This document shows positions 1 to 9,274 of a stretch of 64,000 nt of DNA, piece after piece (position 1 is the stretch's first letter; every line of letters begins with the position of its first letter). Location of the stretch: the NCBI GenBank assembly GCA_934717855.1, contig CAKUZI010000009.1, forward strand, positions 1-64,000, in the 5' to 3' direction. This stretch comes from an uncultured Candidatus Melainabacteria bacterium. GTDB taxonomy: Bacteria > Cyanobacteriota > Vampirovibrionia > Gastranaerophilales > Gastranaerophilaceae. The notes beneath the pieces were generated by a model. That model was given only the letters and a program-made list of their open reading frames with translations. It had not been told where the DNA came from and made no database searches. A program made the position numbers and the translations under genes.

Positions 1-98
1 GTCATTACGGGTGCCATTGCTGCCAAAATAATACTCATAATAAGCATTACAACCATCATTTCAGCCAGCGTAAATGCCACATGTCTACTCTTTCTCAT
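1..98 (-). CDS. type IV pilin-like / pseudopilin protein, 5' end only
   Basis: The gene starts at 98 on the minus strand and runs off the left edge, so about 32 residues are visible. They begin MRKSRHVAFTLAEMMVVMLI and continue as one hydrophobic helix. This is the class III (prepilin-peptidase) signal of type IV pilins and type II secretion pseudopilins: basic leader, F-T-L-A-E motif with Glu at +5, then a membrane helix. An AGGAAG ribosome site lies just upstream of the ATG. The protein would be membrane-inserted and assembled into a pilus or pseudopilus. Which pilin it is cannot be told from this fragment. Confidence 0.75.
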   Translation of the reverse strand, partial: MRKSRHVAFTLAEMMVVMLIMSIILAAMAPVM

Positions 99-363
99 AA
101 CTTCCTTTCTAAAAATTCCCAAAATACGTATCAATACTTATTATACCCGATATTTTTATTTTTGCAACATAAGAACAATTAAAAGGTAAGAATTATTACG
201 AAAAATTTTTAATTCTCTTTTCAAAATACCAAATAGCCTAACAGAATAACCTCTTACGGTAATGTTTATAACCTAATGTAAAGTACATAATCTAATATGG
301 TTTTTTAAAAAATATTTTTTTGTGAATTTTTAGTAAAAAAATTCATTACACAAGGAGGTAAAA

Positions 364-2400
364 ATGACAATTAAAAAACTTACTGTGGCAGCTGCAATTG
401 CCGTTGGAATAGCAACGTGTTCCTTGAATCAAGCAATGGCGGCTTGTCCTTGCGCAACTCCGGAAACTCCCGCACCTTGCGCTGAACCGTTACCTGTTGT
501 AACAGGACCTGCGTGTCCATGTGAAACAGTTAAACCAAACACTTGTACAAAGTGTAAAAAAGCAATGCCTGATTGCGATTGCAAAAAACAAAAGGTAAAA
601 CCTTGCGATCCATGTGAAAAACCTAAAAAACCGGATTGTGATTGTCCTGATGAAATAAGCTGTGACAAACCGGCTGATCCTGCTTGCGCAATTTGTCCTC
701 AAACAGGAAAACCTGACAGAAAAGATATGAAACAAGTTTATGGCTATCCAAACGCAATTTATGGTACTAACAACTATGTTGGTCAACCTGCAAATTCAAT
801 CTTTTCAACAGATACACCGCATGCAACAACCGCAAGAGCTTTATCATCAGCTATTAACGGTACAACTGTTGCAACAGACGGTCAAATTACCGGAGCAGCA
901 ACTCAAATGCCTTGTTTAAACGAAGCTCCAACTCGCCACAACGGTATTCCTATTGACAGAAACGAAAGACTTATGGATGGAAATAATTGCCCAATCGATT
1001 TTCAGTCAACAAATTCAATTGACGCAGTAAAAAAATCTTTCGTTCCCTATGAAATCCCTAACCAAGTAATGCAAACAACCGGTGCGGCTGCAAACCTTGG
1101 AGGATGTCAATTCCCTGACGTTCCAAACGGATTTTGGGCTGCTTGTGATATCGACAAATTAGCGATAAACGACGTAGTTGTCGGCTATCCTGACGGTTAT
1201 TTTAAACCAAACAGACACATTTCTCGTGCAGAATTTGCAACAATTTTGGTTAAAGGTTTCAACTTAGACAAATGCGATATGCCTCGTGAAGGTCTATTTA
1301 AAGATGTTCCGAAAAGCAATTGGGCTAACCCTGCAATCGCAAAAGCAGTGGATGAAGACTTGTTAAAGGGTTATCCTGACGGAAACTTCAAACCTAATCA
1401 CCCTGTAACTCGTGTAGAAGCCTTAACAACAATTGCAAAAGGTATGACTTGCGATATTGACCAATGTAAAGCTGATGAAATCTTAAGTAAATACGCTGAC
1501 GGTGGTTCAATCCCTAACTGGGCAAGAATTCCTGTTGCAAAATCACTTGAAAACGGTGCTTTGAAAGATATGCCTAATCCAAATATGATTATGCCTAACA
1601 AAGAAGCTTCTCGTGCAGAAGTTGCGTCAATGATGCAGACAGTTCGTGTAGCATTAGGTTACGACACAAACCCTAAAACCGCAAACAACATCTGCCCTGC
1701 TTGTCCTGTAAACAAAAACGCTTTTGTTGAAAACGAAGAAATCGTGAAAATTCCGACATTGAAGGTTAAAATGATTGACCAATTGACAGCAAAATCTTCT
1801 CACGTTGGTCAATACTTCAGAGCAAACACTCTTGAAGATGTTACAATTAACGGCGTAACTTACCCTTGCGGTTCAACCGTAACTGGTCAAGTTGTAGAAG
1901 TTATCAGACCATCAGGTTGTGATAAAGGTGCTTTGAAATTGTCATTCACTGATATCAAAAACGGTGATTGCAAAACAAAATTGCCTAAACAAATTCTACA
2001 AGCTCAAGTTAACAAATCAAAACAGGTTAACCCTGTTGCAAGATTGGTTGAAATGCCGTTCACATTGGCAGGTTCACTTGTTGGTGTAGCAGGCAGAACT
2101 GTAGGTGGCGTAGTTACAAACCTTGGTAACGCCGTAGAAAACGTTTCTAACGACGCAGGTTATATGCTTGGTCACGCATTCCAAGGTCAATTCGGAGCAG
2201 CTGCTCGTAATTTAGGCGACGGCTTGTGGGAAACAGTTAAAGCTCCAATTGACGTAACAAGAACTGCATTGTCAGGTACAATGGGCTTATTCCAAACTAC
2301 AGGCGACGAATTTGCTTACCTTGTTGACCCTCGCGGATACAAAATCTCCGCAGTTAACCCAAGAGAACACATTACTATCGCTTTCGGATGTAATGAGTAG
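364..2400 (+). CDS. secreted SLH-domain surface protein with Cys/Pro-rich N-terminus
   Basis: The 678-residue protein has a Sec signal peptide (cleavage likely after A26, AMA). A Cys/Pro/Lys-rich stretch follows (about 27-110, with many CPC, CDC and CxxC motifs). Three S-layer-homology repeats lie at about 250-300, 312-365 and 377-430, each with the FPDVP/FKDVP start, a central W, a G-Y-P-D-G turn and an S/T-R-A/V-E end. SLH repeats bind secondary cell-wall polymer or peptidoglycan, so the protein is likely anchored at the cell envelope. The C-terminal third has Gly/Ala/Val-rich amphipathic stretches (about 560-600) and resembles nothing I recognise; a beta-barrel as in cyanobacterial SLH porins is not evident. 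The ATG has a full AAGGAGG site eight bases upstream, as expected for an abundant protein. Confidence 0.85.
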   Translation: MTIKKLTVAAAIAVGIATCSLNQAMAACPCATPETPAPCAEPLPVVTGPACPCETVKPNTCTKCKKAMPDCDCKKQKVKPCDPCEKPKKPDCDCPDEISCDKPADPACAICPQTGKPDRKDMKQVYGYPNAIYGTNNYVGQPANSIFSTDTPHATTARALSSAINGTTVATDGQITGAATQMPCLNEAPTRHNGIPIDRNERLMDGNNCPIDFQSTNSIDAVKKSFVPYEIPNQVMQTTGAAANLGGCQFPDVPNGFWAACDIDKLAINDVVVGYPDGYFKPNRHISRAEFATILVKGFNLDKCDMPREGLFKDVPKSNWANPAIAKAVDEDLLKGYPDGNFKPNHPVTRVEALTTIAKGMTCDIDQCKADEILSKYADGGSIPNWARIPVAKSLENGALKDMPNPNMIMPNKEASRAEVASMMQTVRVALGYDTNPKTANNICPACPVNKNAFVENEEIVKIPTLKVKMIDQLTAKSSHVGQYFRANTLEDVTINGVTYPCGSTVTGQVVEVIRPSGCDKGALKLSFTDIKNGDCKTKLPKQILQAQVNKSKQVNPVARLVEMPFTLAGSLVGVAGRTVGGVVTNLGNAVENVSNDAGYMLGHAFQGQFGAAARNLGDGLWETVKAPIDVTRTALSGTMGLFQTTGDEFAYLVDPRGYKISAVNPREHITIAFGCNE

Positions 2401-2423
2401 ATGATAGCAAATGCTTAGATGTA

Positions 2424-2449
2424 TAGATGCAAAGTCTGTATCAAAAGCA
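2424..2449 (+). repeat. interspersed intergenic repeat, copy A
   Basis: This 26-bp stretch (TAGATGCAAAGTCTGTATCA and six more bases) recurs on the minus strand at 10756-10781 with one difference, and in diverged form at 15987-16009. All copies lie in intergenic DNA just downstream of a plus-strand gene. Confidence 0.6.
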
Positions 2450-2564
2450 ACTAAGTTTAATAGCGGTTTATACCGTAGCTGAATCAATAAGTCGGATTAT
2501 TAAAACGACAATAAAACTAAATATTACAAAAGAAAGACACAGTACAAATTGTTCGTTGTCTGAG

Positions 2565-2608
2565 GAAATCCGATACTTTAAATAAAGGTGTCGGGTTTCT
2601 TTTTTTTT
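2565..2608 (+). terminator. rho-independent terminator of the SLH gene
   Basis: A 12-bp stem (2565-2576 with 2588-2599, two G-U pairs) has an 11-base loop and is followed directly by nine T residues. Confidence 0.85.
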
Positions 2609-2646
2609 ACAAAATAAAAGGCCGGCAATTAGTGAGACTTGCCGGC
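2609..2646 (-). terminator. rho-independent terminator of the tolC-like gene
   Basis: An 8-bp perfect GC-rich stem (GCCGGCAA at 2621-2628 with TTGCCGGC at 2639-2646) is followed, reading the minus strand, by a U-rich run (CTTTTATTTTG). It ends transcription arriving from the outer-membrane efflux gene. Confidence 0.75.
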
Positions 2647-2694
2647 GCATTACTTTAAAAATTAAAGTAAAGAGGTGATGATTATATGAAAATT

Positions 2695-4107
2695 TTAGTT
2701 TACGTAGTCGTAAGGTTTGCTCCCTGTAGCTTTGTATAAGCTGATTGCATCTGTCATACATTCAACTTTTTGCTGAGCTACAAGTTTTTCAATTGTCAAT
2801 AAGTTTTCTTGATACTGAATTAAATCAAGTTTGGAAATTGTTCCCTGATTAAATTTCTTTTCGTTATATTTATAATCAGATTTTTCCAAATTATACTGTT
2901 TCATGGTTTGTGCCATCTTATCTTTATCCAATCTTGAAGCAACCAAAGAATCGTTTACTTCTTGAATAGCTGTCAAGTTTGTTTTGTAGTAATCTTGTAG
3001 AATTCTTTCATAAGTAGCTTTCTTTAATCTTAAATTAGCAATCAAAGAACCTCCTTGGAATAATGGCGTCATAAGTCCGCCACCAAAACCAAGAAGCATA
3101 TTTTTAGTTGTAAACAAACTTCCTATATCACCGGCATTAAACAATGCACCGCCCAAAATATTTATTGACGGCAAAAATTCTTTTTTGGCAACTTTTACAT
3201 CAATTCCTGCTTTTTCAACCATCAATTCTGCTCTCATATAGTCAGGTCTTTGTGTAATAATTTCTGATGGAATTTGTGTCGGAATTGCAAGTTGATAATT
3301 CATTTTGTCAAGAGAATTTCTTTTAATAGATGAAGCGTTTTCGGGACTTTCGCCAATTAAAACGCACATTTGGTGCAACATTTTTTCTCTGTTTTTCTTC
3401 AACTCAATTAAATCTGTTTGACCTGCGACAAGAGCTTTGTTGGCTTTAATTGTGTCCGCTGTAGATGTTAAACCTTCTTTGTTTCTTGCAAGCATTAAAT
3501 TATAAATTTCTTGTCTGATTTTTACAATTTCTTCTTGAAGTGAAATCATTTTGTCTAGGTTTACGATATTAAAATAAGTTGAGCCGACAGCTGATGCAAC
3601 AGAAATATATGCTGCACGTTCATCAAGTTTTGAACCCTCATAAAGTTTTTTTACAGCTTTTGTTTTGTTGTGATTTTTCAAGAAAATATCAGCTTCATAT
3701 TGAACTATTATCGGTAACCCAAAACCGGATTGAGTTTTTGTCATGCCGGGAGCTTTAAACACACCTGGGCCAAAACCGCCGACTGCACTAGGCAATTCGT
3801 TTGCAAATTGAAGTTTTACGTTCTGATAATATTCTTCAACGTTAATCGTTGCCATTTTAAGGTCATAATTATTTAAAACAGCTTTTTCTATATACTCGTT
3901 TAGCAAGTCGTCGTTAAAATTCCCCCACCAATTCATATTTACATAGTCAAATTTATAATCATCTGACTTTTGATTTTTCTTATTTTTAGAAACCATGCTC
4001 TTAAATTGTTTTGGTGAATTTGAATTTTTTTCAGTCACCGCAATGGCTGGCATGATTGTCATGCTTAACATGCTTACTAATAATGCTGTTGTTATAATCT
4101 TTTTCAT
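2695..4107 (-). CDS. TolC-family outer-membrane efflux protein
   Basis: The 470-residue protein starts at MKKIITT (4107), followed by a signal peptide to about residue 22. An upstream extension of the frame to 4203 reads through a repeat element and is rejected. The sequence has the two-fold outer-membrane-factor pattern: WWGNFNDDLLNEYIEKAV near the N-terminus, long helical coiled-coil segments, a central RPDYMRAELMVEKAGIDVKVAKKEF block, and a repeat of the coiled coil ending near YKATG. Such proteins form the trimeric outer-membrane channel of tripartite pumps. It is divergent from a marR-emrA-emrB-emrB cluster and is almost certainly the exit duct for that pump. An outer-membrane channel implies a diderm cell. 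Confidence 0.88.
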   Translation of the reverse strand: MKKIITTALLVSMLSMTIMPAIAVTEKNSNSPKQFKSMVSKNKKNQKSDDYKFDYVNMNWWGNFNDDLLNEYIEKAVLNNYDLKMATINVEEYYQNVKLQFANELPSAVGGFGPGVFKAPGMTKTQSGFGLPIIVQYEADIFLKNHNKTKAVKKLYEGSKLDERAAYISVASAVGSTYFNIVNLDKMISLQEEIVKIRQEIYNLMLARNKEGLTSTADTIKANKALVAGQTDLIELKKNREKMLHQMCVLIGESPENASSIKRNSLDKMNYQLAIPTQIPSEIITQRPDYMRAELMVEKAGIDVKVAKKEFLPSINILGGALFNAGDIGSLFTTKNMLLGFGGGLMTPLFQGGSLIANLRLKKATYERILQDYYKTNLTAIQEVNDSLVASRLDKDKMAQTMKQYNLEKSDYKYNEKKFNQGTISKLDLIQYQENLLTIEKLVAQQKVECMTDAISLYKATGSKPYDYVN

Positions 4108-4150
4108 GCGGGTGTAGTCCTTTATATTACTTATTTCTTCTATTTGATTT

Positions 4151-4266
4151 GGTGAGTTGTGAATAGTGATTAGTGAGTGGTGCATATAGGTGCTATCGCA
4201 CAAAGACTTTTACCGAGCGAAGCGAGTGAAATGATCTTTTCACGTTTCACTTCTCACTATTCACTT
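4151..4266. repeat. MITE-like element with GTGAATAGTGA inverted ends (copy 1)
   Basis: The left arm (4159-4183) carries GTGAATAGTGATTAGTGAG and the right arm (4252-4266) carries the inverse, TCTCACTATTCACTT. A short GAGCGAAGCGAG palindrome lies between them. A longer relative with the same ends is at 5892-6058. No transposase is encoded, so it looks like a non-autonomous palindromic repeat between tolC and marR. Confidence 0.6.
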
Positions 4267-4284
4267 TTTCATAAAAAATGTACT

Positions 4285-4333
4285 TGCATTTTTTATAATC
4301 ATATGCTAGCATAATATTGTTGTAAATGCAACA
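4285..4333 (+). promoter_or_regulatory. promoter/operator region ahead of marR
   Basis: Two inverted repeats lie just upstream of the regulator: a perfect 12-bp palindrome TATGCTAGCATA (4302-4313) and TGTTG-6-CAACA (4318-4333). A TTGCAT (4285-4290) and CATAAT (4310-4315) could serve as -35 and -10 with a long 19-bp spacer. MarR proteins typically bind such palindromes over their own promoter, so autoregulation is likely; this is inference. Confidence 0.45.
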
Positions 4334-4394
4334 TATTTTTTTTACAACACAAATTAAAATAATAAAACAAATTATAAAAACAAAGGAAAACCTC

Positions 4395-4862
4395 GTGGCA
4401 GACAGTGCATTAGATCATTATACAGATAGTATAAATTATGAATTAGAACAAACATCAAGATTAATGAACATGTTAACAAACCAATTATTTAAAAAACTTG
4501 AGTTGAATGTTACATTGGATGAATACATTGCACTTGATACTGTTTCTATAAATGCCGGAATTTGCCAAAGAGATTTAGCAAAACTTGTTCTTAAAGATAG
4601 GGCTAATACCGGTAGAATTTTAAAAGAATTGGAACAAAAAGGATTTATTACACGATTTATTGATACTAAAAAAAACAGATTGGTAAAAAAACTTGGAATT
4701 ACGGAAGCTGGTTTGCAAGAATTGAATAGTATTAATAATAAAATTAAAACATATCTAAGCGGAGTTACAAAAAGAATTCCGCCGGAAGATATTTTAAGGG
4801 TTCAAGCTATTTTGAAAGAATTTAGGTTGGAGCTTGAAAAAGTTGTAGAAACTAACATATAG
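4395..4862 (+). CDS. MarR-family transcriptional regulator of the efflux locus
   Basis: I place the start at GTG 4395, behind an AAAGGA site at about 4384, giving 155 residues, the usual MarR size. The frame is open back to 4326, but that part overlaps the operator-like repeats. A winged helix-turn-helix is visible: LDTVSINAGICQRDLAKLVLK, then DRANTGRILKELEQKGFITR and the wing D-T-K-K-N-R. Flanking helices would form the dimer interface. It is the first gene of an operon with emrA and two emrB genes, and divergent from the tolC-like gene. By family precedent it would repress the pump until a small ligand binds. Confidence 0.85.
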   Translation: MADSALDHYTDSINYELEQTSRLMNMLTNQLFKKLELNVTLDEYIALDTVSINAGICQRDLAKLVLKDRANTGRILKELEQKGFITRFIDTKKNRLVKKLGITEAGLQELNSINNKIKTYLSGVTKRIPPEDILRVQAILKEFRLELEKVVETNI

Positions 4863-4880
4863 GAAAATAAAGAGGTAAAA

Positions 4881-5888
4881 ATGGAAGAAAAGAATAAAAA
4901 TGTTGAAGATACTCAACAAGAAGAAGTTAAAAAAGAGCACAGACCATTCAAAAGATTTATAGCAATTGGTATTGGGGCAGTAATTGCAATAGCCGGCGGT
5001 TATATTATTCATGATGCTTTAGTTTACCAAACAACAGATGATGCTTATGTAGAAACAACTACTGTTCAAGTTGCTCCTCGTGTAAACGGTCAAATTATTG
5101 AATCTTACGTAACTGATAACCAAAAAGTTAAAGAGGGTGATTTAGTTGCAAAAATTGACCCTGCTGATTATGAAATTGCTTTAGCTCAGGCAGAAGCAAA
5201 ATATGAAAAAACTCTTTTGAACCAAAAAAATGCAAAAGCAAATTTTAAAGCTATGCAAACAAATATTAATGTTGCTAAAAAAGATTTAGAAAGATATCAA
5301 AATTTGTATGCACAAGGTGCTGTTTCAAAGCAAACACTTGACACAGCTCAAGCAAAATATGATACTGCTCAAGCAAACTTAACTCAATCAGAAGAAGCTT
5401 TGTTGTCACAAGGTGGAAACAAAGTTGCAGATGCTGATTTGAAAGAAATTAAAGCTCAAAGGGATAAAGCAAAATTAAACCTTTCTTATACAAATATTTA
5501 TGCACCTCAAACAGGTACAGTTTCTTCAAGAAGAGTTGAAAAAGGGATGTACGTTAACGTTGGAACTCCTTTGTTTGTAATTGTTCCTGAAAATGTTTGG
5601 GTTGTTGCAAATTACAAAGAAAACCAATTACGCAAGATGAAAGTTGGTCAAGAAGTTGATATTAAAATTGATACATATCCGGATCACGTGTTCAAAGGTA
5701 AAATTGACAGTATTCAAAGAGCGTCAGGTGCGAAATCAAGCTTGTTCCCACCAGAAAATGCTGTTGGTTCTTTCGTAAAAATTGTACAAAGAATTCCTGT
5801 AAAAATCGTGTTTACAGAAAAAATTGACCCAAATGTTTACAACATCGTTCCGGGAATGTCAGTTGTACCAAAGGTTAAGGTAAAATAG
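4881..5888 (+). CDS. emrA: EmrA-like membrane fusion (periplasmic adaptor) protein
   Basis: The 335-residue HlyD/EmrA family protein has a charged cytoplasmic N-terminus, one membrane helix at about 27-50, and then the split biotinyl-lipoyl motif (APRVNGQIIESYVTDNQKVKEGD and later APQTGTVSSRRVEKGMYV). The two halves are separated by an alpha-helical hairpin (about 95-190). A beta-barrel segment with VVANYKENQLRKMKVGQ follows, which is characteristic of the EmrA branch. It links the inner-membrane EmrB transporter to the outer-membrane channel. It starts 18 bases after marR with an AAGAGGT site. Confidence 0.9.
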   Translation: MEEKNKNVEDTQQEEVKKEHRPFKRFIAIGIGAVIAIAGGYIIHDALVYQTTDDAYVETTTVQVAPRVNGQIIESYVTDNQKVKEGDLVAKIDPADYEIALAQAEAKYEKTLLNQKNAKANFKAMQTNINVAKKDLERYQNLYAQGAVSKQTLDTAQAKYDTAQANLTQSEEALLSQGGNKVADADLKEIKAQRDKAKLNLSYTNIYAPQTGTVSSRRVEKGMYVNVGTPLFVIVPENVWVVANYKENQLRKMKVGQEVDIKIDTYPDHVFKGKIDSIQRASGAKSSLFPPENAVGSFVKIVQRIPVKIVFTEKIDPNVYNIVPGMSVVPKVKVK

Positions 5889-5891
5889 AAG

Positions 5892-6058
5892 TGAATTAGT
5901 GAATAGTGAGTAGTGAATGGTGCTTTTCGTTCGCTCTGCTCAATAGATATTTGAGACAATAGCATCATAATTATTACTCACTATTTATTTTCATAATTAG
6001 AAAGAGTATAATACTCTCTTTATAAGAACTATTCACCACTCACTATTCACTACTCACC
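5892..6058. repeat. MITE-like element with GTGAATAGTGA inverted ends (copy 2)
   Basis: The left end (5892-5923) is GTGAATAGTGAGTAGTGAAT-like; the right end (6028-6058) is its inverse, ACTATTCACCACTCACTATT. The interior contains the palindrome AGAGTATAATACTCT near 6004-6018. The element separates emrA from the first emrB and belongs to the same family as 4151-4266. No coding capacity. Confidence 0.65.
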
Positions 6059-6081
6059 AAAGTAAAAAGGATTTACAACCA

Positions 6082-7644
6082 ATGTCAGAAACAGCAATAG
6101 AACAAACACAAGAATGGGTTCCCAAAAATAACCCTTGGCTTATAATCATGCCTGTAATGATTGCAACATTTATGTATGCGTTGGATGAAACAGTTGCAAA
6201 CGTAGCGTTACCGCATATTGCAGGAACTTTTTCCGTTAGTTCGCAAGAATCTATCTGGGTTTTAACAAGTTACTTGATGGCAAGTAGTATTGTTATCCCG
6301 ATGATTGATTTTCTGTGCAAGCTTATGGGAAGAAAAAACTTTTTTATGCTTGGTGTGTTTGTTTTTACTATTGCGTCGTTTTTATGCGGAATAGCAAATT
6401 CTATCGGAATGATTGTTATTGCAAGGGCATTGCAAGGCTTTGGCGGTGGCTGTTTAATGCCGATGGCGCAAGCTGTTTGTATGGAAAGTTTTAAGGGTGA
6501 AGCTCGAAACAAAGCTATGGCTGTTTTTGGGCTTGTTGTAATTATTGCTCCGATTATCGGGCCTGTAATGGGTGGTTATATTACAGAAAACTGGTCTTGG
6601 CCGTACATTTTCTTTATTAACGTACCTGTCGGATTTATGTGTATTGCGATGGCGAAAAGATTTTTGGAAGATCCACCTTATGCCTCTAAACAAAATAACA
6701 TCAAACTTGATAAAATGGGCTTTTTGTGGCTTTGCGTGTGGTTAATTCCTTTACAAATTGTTTTCGATAAAGGTAATGATGCTGACTGGTTCAATGCTCC
6801 TTGGATTTGTTGGTTTAGTTTTATTGCCGTAACAGGTTGTATATTATTTTTTATTTCACAAGTTCGCGACAAACATCCGATTGTACAGTTAGATGTTTTA
6901 AAAGATATTAACTATCTTTTCGGAACCTGTATGTTGGTTCTTGTAAACGCTGTAATGCTTGGATCTTTGGCAATGTTGCCTCAAATGCTACAAGGAATGC
7001 TTGGGTATGATTCATTTTTAAGCGGTCTTGCGATTATGCCAAGAGGTTTAGGTTCACTAATTGCTTTGTTAGTATTTGGTATACTTGGCGGAAAATTAAA
7101 ATATCGAACTTATGGTTTGATTGGATTATTTTGTTTAGGTTTAGGCGGATGGATGTTAAGTGATTTGAATTTACAAATCAATCCGATGAATATCGCAATT
7201 CCTAATATGATTTTTGGTATCGGTTTGGTATTTTCATTTATGCCGATTACGACTTTATCTTGTTTAACTTTGAGAAACGACCAAATGACGAATGCTTCAG
7301 GATTGCAAAACTTGTTGAAAACTATTGGTGGTGCAATAGGAACGTCACTTGTTGCAACAATGATTTCAAGATTTTCTCAAGTTCACCAAAACGGACTTGT
7401 TAAATTTGCGAATGAACTAAATCCTCAATTTGCAGATAGATTAAGCACTTATGCCGGCTCTTTTATTAATCAGGCAGGAGATATGTTGAATTCTACTTAT
7501 ATGGCAAGCAAAATGCTTTATAATCAGTTAATTCAACAATCAACATTGTGTGCTTATATGACGACTTTTAAAGTTTTTGCTGTATGTTGTTTTATTTTAA
7601 TACCTTTTATGTTTATATTGAAAGGTGAAGAAAAGAAAGCTTAA
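6082..7644 (+). CDS. emrB: EmrB-like MFS drug:H+ antiporter (DHA2), first copy
   Basis: The 520-residue protein has about 14 hydrophobic segments, the DHA2 arrangement. Recognisable signatures are the N-terminal NPWLIIMPVMIATFMYALDE with D in the first helix (D-E-T-V-A-N-V-A-L-P), MGRKNFF in loop 2-3, the ARALQGFGGGCLMP motif, and GPVMGGYITENWSW (motif C). It would pump hydrophobic compounds out by proton exchange, using EmrA and the TolC-like protein to cross the envelope. It is separated from emrA by a repeat element but has the same orientation. A close paralogue follows 11 bases downstream. Confidence 0.9.
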   Translation: MSETAIEQTQEWVPKNNPWLIIMPVMIATFMYALDETVANVALPHIAGTFSVSSQESIWVLTSYLMASSIVIPMIDFLCKLMGRKNFFMLGVFVFTIASFLCGIANSIGMIVIARALQGFGGGCLMPMAQAVCMESFKGEARNKAMAVFGLVVIIAPIIGPVMGGYITENWSWPYIFFINVPVGFMCIAMAKRFLEDPPYASKQNNIKLDKMGFLWLCVWLIPLQIVFDKGNDADWFNAPWICWFSFIAVTGCILFFISQVRDKHPIVQLDVLKDINYLFGTCMLVLVNAVMLGSLAMLPQMLQGMLGYDSFLSGLAIMPRGLGSLIALLVFGILGGKLKYRTYGLIGLFCLGLGGWMLSDLNLQINPMNIAIPNMIFGIGLVFSFMPITTLSCLTLRNDQMTNASGLQNLLKTIGGAIGTSLVATMISRFSQVHQNGLVKFANELNPQFADRLSTYAGSFINQAGDMLNSTYMASKMLYNQLIQQSTLCAYMTTFKVFAVCCFILIPFMFILKGEEKKA

Positions 7645-7655
7645 AAGGACACTAA

Positions 7656-9209
7656 ATGCCACAAACGACTACTAATGAAGAATGGAAGCCGAAAATAAAT
7701 CCGTGGATAATGATTATTCCGGTAATGTTGGCTGTTTTTATATATGTTCTTGATGGAACAATCGGGAACGTTGCTTTACCCCATATGGCAGGAAGTTTTT
7801 CTGCTACACGTGATGAATCCATGTGGATTTTAACAAGTTATTTGATTGCAGCCGGAATTGTAATTCCTGCAGTTGATTTTTTTAGTAAATTATGTGGGCG
7901 TAAAAACTTTTTTATAATTAGTATTTTATTATTTACGATTGCTTCAATGCTGTGCGGAATGGCAAAGAATATAGAATTTATGATTTTTGCCCGTATATTG
8001 CAAGGTTTTGGGGGCGGTGGAATTCTACCGATTTCTCAGGCAATAATTATTGAAAGCTTTTCAAAAGAGCAACGTGGTGCGGCGATGTCCGTATTTGGAA
8101 TGGGAGTAATTCTTGCTCCTATCATCGGCCCTGTTTTGGGTGGGTGGATTACAGACAATTGGACTTGGCCATGGATATTTTATATAAACATTCCTTTTGG
8201 ATGTCTTGCAGCGCTTTTGTCTAAAAAACTTATTGAAGATCCTCCTTATGCAAAACGTCAACACAATGTAAAAATTGACGCGAAAGGCTTCTTTTATTTG
8301 ACAATTTGGTTGATTACATTGCAAACTGTGCTTGATAAAGGTAATAATGCTGATTGGTTCAATGCAACTTGGATTTGTTGGACTTTTGGAATTTCTGTTG
8401 TTGCTTGTATTTTGTTTTTTCATTCTCAACTTACAAATAAAGAATCACTTATTGATTTATCGGTATTTAAGGACAGAAACTTTTCGGCAGGTACAATTAT
8501 TCAGATTGTAATTCAGGCTGTTTTATACGCGTCATTAGCAATTCTTCCTCAGTTTTTGCAAAGTATGATGGGTTATACTGCGTTTTTAAGTGGTGCAACT
8601 ATGATGCCAAGAGGATTTGGAAGTATGCTTTCAATGCTTATAACCGGAACTTTGTCAAATAAAATTGACAATAGATTATTTGTAATGTTTGGTTTGGCAC
8701 TTATTGGCGGTTCTAGTTTAGTATTTGGTTCTTTGAATTTACAGATTTCAAATATGAATATTGCAATTCCTAATTTCTTTATGGGAATGGGGATGGGACT
8801 TTCAATGGTTCCTATTATGAATTTGTCGGTTGATACGTTGAAAAATGAACAAATGACAAATGCTACAGGTATTCAAAACTTGTTAAAAAATATCGGAAGT
8901 GCTGTCGGAACATCACTTGTTGCAACAATGTTAACAAGATTTGCGCAAGTTCACCAGAATATGTTGGTTGGAAAAATGTCTGAATTAAATCCTGCGTTTA
9001 TTGAAAGAATTCAAATAACAGCCGGAGCATTGAGTGCTTATACAGAGCATTCTGTGGCTCAATATATGGCGCAATATTCATATTATGGACAATTAATTAA
9101 ACAATCAACATTGTGGGCATTTATAGATTCTTTTAGGATTTTTGGTGTTCTTTGTTTAGCAGTAATTCCATTGTTGCTTTTGATAAAGAAAATCAAAAAA
9201 GATGCATAA
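7656..9209 (+). CDS. EmrB-like MFS drug:H+ antiporter (DHA2), second copy
   Basis: The 517-residue paralogue of the preceding gene has matching landmarks: NPWIMIIPVMLAVFIYVLDG, CGRKNFF, ARILQGFGGGGILP and GPVLGGWITDNWTW. One visible difference is the first-helix motif, D-G-T-I-G-N instead of D-E-T-V-A-N, so the acidic pair of helix 1 is reduced to a single Asp. The genes are 11 bases apart and surely co-transcribed. They may be alternative pumps sharing EmrA, or the two halves of a heterodimer; the sequence does not decide this. Confidence 0.88.
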   Translation: MPQTTTNEEWKPKINPWIMIIPVMLAVFIYVLDGTIGNVALPHMAGSFSATRDESMWILTSYLIAAGIVIPAVDFFSKLCGRKNFFIISILLFTIASMLCGMAKNIEFMIFARILQGFGGGGILPISQAIIIESFSKEQRGAAMSVFGMGVILAPIIGPVLGGWITDNWTWPWIFYINIPFGCLAALLSKKLIEDPPYAKRQHNVKIDAKGFFYLTIWLITLQTVLDKGNNADWFNATWICWTFGISVVACILFFHSQLTNKESLIDLSVFKDRNFSAGTIIQIVIQAVLYASLAILPQFLQSMMGYTAFLSGATMMPRGFGSMLSMLITGTLSNKIDNRLFVMFGLALIGGSSLVFGSLNLQISNMNIAIPNFFMGMGMGLSMVPIMNLSVDTLKNEQMTNATGIQNLLKNIGSAVGTSLVATMLTRFAQVHQNMLVGKMSELNPAFIERIQITAGALSAYTEHSVAQYMAQYSYYGQLIKQSTLWAFIDSFRIFGVLCLAVIPLLLLIKKIKKDA

Positions 9210-9274
9210 TACCTTATTCACATTCCTTTTATTTATGCTAAAATATCACTGTGAACACAAAGAAAGAGGTTATT

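Noticed and set aside
4108..4203. N-terminal extension of the tolC-like frame
   Set aside because: It reads through the MITE-like repeat, has no signal peptide, and the MKKIITT start at 4107 with a proper signal sequence follows.
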